Assembly: GCA_016861185.1 (NCBI GenBank) | Contig: BOKW01000007.1 | Location: 124,001-188,000 of the forward strand | Direction of reading: 5' to 3' | DNA from: Betaproteobacteria bacterium | Lineage (GTDB): Bacteria; Pseudomonadota; Gammaproteobacteria; Burkholderiales; Burkholderiaceae_F | Length of the DNA stretch: 64,000 bases | Part shown: positions 63,804 through 64,000 of the stretch, piece by piece | Layout: every line of letters starts with the position of its first letter | How positions within the stretch are numbered: the stretch's first letter is position 1 | Notes under the pieces: generated by a model | What the model was told of the DNA's origin: nothing | Seen by the model: the letters and a program-made list of their open reading frames with translations, nothing else | Databases searched by the model: none | Translations under genes and position numbers: made by a program

Positions 63804-64000
63804 ATGGCGCAGATCGAGGCGTTCGACGCAGTGATCCTCGGTGCCGGCCAGGCCGGCAAGCCGCTCGCGCTGGCACTCGCCAAGGCGGGCCGGAAGACGG
63901 CGATCGTCGAGCGCGAGCATGTCGGCGGCACCTGCATCAACGTCGGCTGCACGCCGACCAAGACGATGGTCGCGAGCGCGCGCGTCGCGTATCTGGCGCG
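63804..64000 (+). CDS. FAD-containing disulfide oxidoreductase, N-terminal fragment
   Basis: Runs off the right edge; 65 residues visible from ATG at 63804, with GAGGAGG 8 bp upstream. [54 protein letters not shown] shows FAD binding and the redox-active CINVGC disulfide of mercuric/dihydrolipoyl-type reductases. Members in such PHB-type clusters are annotated as generic FAD-containing oxidoreductases. Substrate unknown. Confidence 0.9.
   Translation, partial: MAQIEAFDAVILGAGQAGKPLALALAKAGRKTAIVEREHVGGTCINVGCTPTKTMVASARVAYLA

Overview
The window is GC-rich chromosomal DNA whose gene orders point to a betaproteobacterium close to Burkholderiales: tldD / nitrilase / yhdP / glnE, pcnB-folK, purM / AI-2E / hda / HAD / pcnB, queA-tgt-yajC-secD-secF, and a polyhydroxybutyrate (PHB) type cluster of bdhA, adc, a phasin-like gene and a patatin. 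This is inferred from gene content and order; no marker gene (rRNA) is present. Genes are tightly packed, with many ATGA or TGATG overlaps, and GTG/TTG starts are common.

Layout. 1-9761 (mostly minus strand): an exported protein fragment, then an eleven-gene type II secretion / type IV pilus-like machine (gspG, gspF, gspE, PilM/N/O/P-like genes, a lipoprotein secretin with a cohesin-like tail, three more pseudopilins). 9950-19683: tldD, a deaminated-glutathione-amidase-like nitrilase, yhdP, and divergently glnE. 19837-23348 (minus): two MFS transporters around azlCD. 23650-27075 (plus): branched-chain aminotransferase, a small zinc protein, an NTF2-like protein, a YheT hydrolase and an unknown protein. 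27101-29847 (minus): ferredoxin-NADP reductase and a BepA-like protease. 29981: moaC.

30458-34958 is an accessory island of visibly lower GC, with all genes on the plus strand. It carries an FRG-domain protein, an exported helical protein, a ThsB-like TIR protein followed 6 bp later by a caspase-like protease, and a TIR-like protein with a C-terminal membrane helix. The TIR-caspase pair matches type IV Thoeris anti-phage defence. A convincing integron attC site follows the FRG gene, a GTTRRRY core site precedes it, and a half attC lies at the far end, so the island looks like an integron cassette array without an integrase. A single type I-E-like CRISPR repeat lies just upstream.

34959-64000 returns to housekeeping: FAD oxidoreductase, ornithine cyclodeaminase family, GST, purB, cytochrome c', cytochrome b561, secF-secD-yajC-tgt-queA, tRNA-Leu(CAA) with a duplicated 5' half, kup, panC, panB, deoxynucleoside kinase, folK, pcnB, HAD, hda, AI-2E permease, purM, a cupin, MFS, DUF1622, DUF302, then bdhA, adc, phasin-like, patatin and the start of a flavoprotein disulfide reductase. 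Intergenic DNA is rich in short repeats; the most striking is a four-copy family with a core of about 100 bp between inverted arrays of the heptamer CGGATTG.
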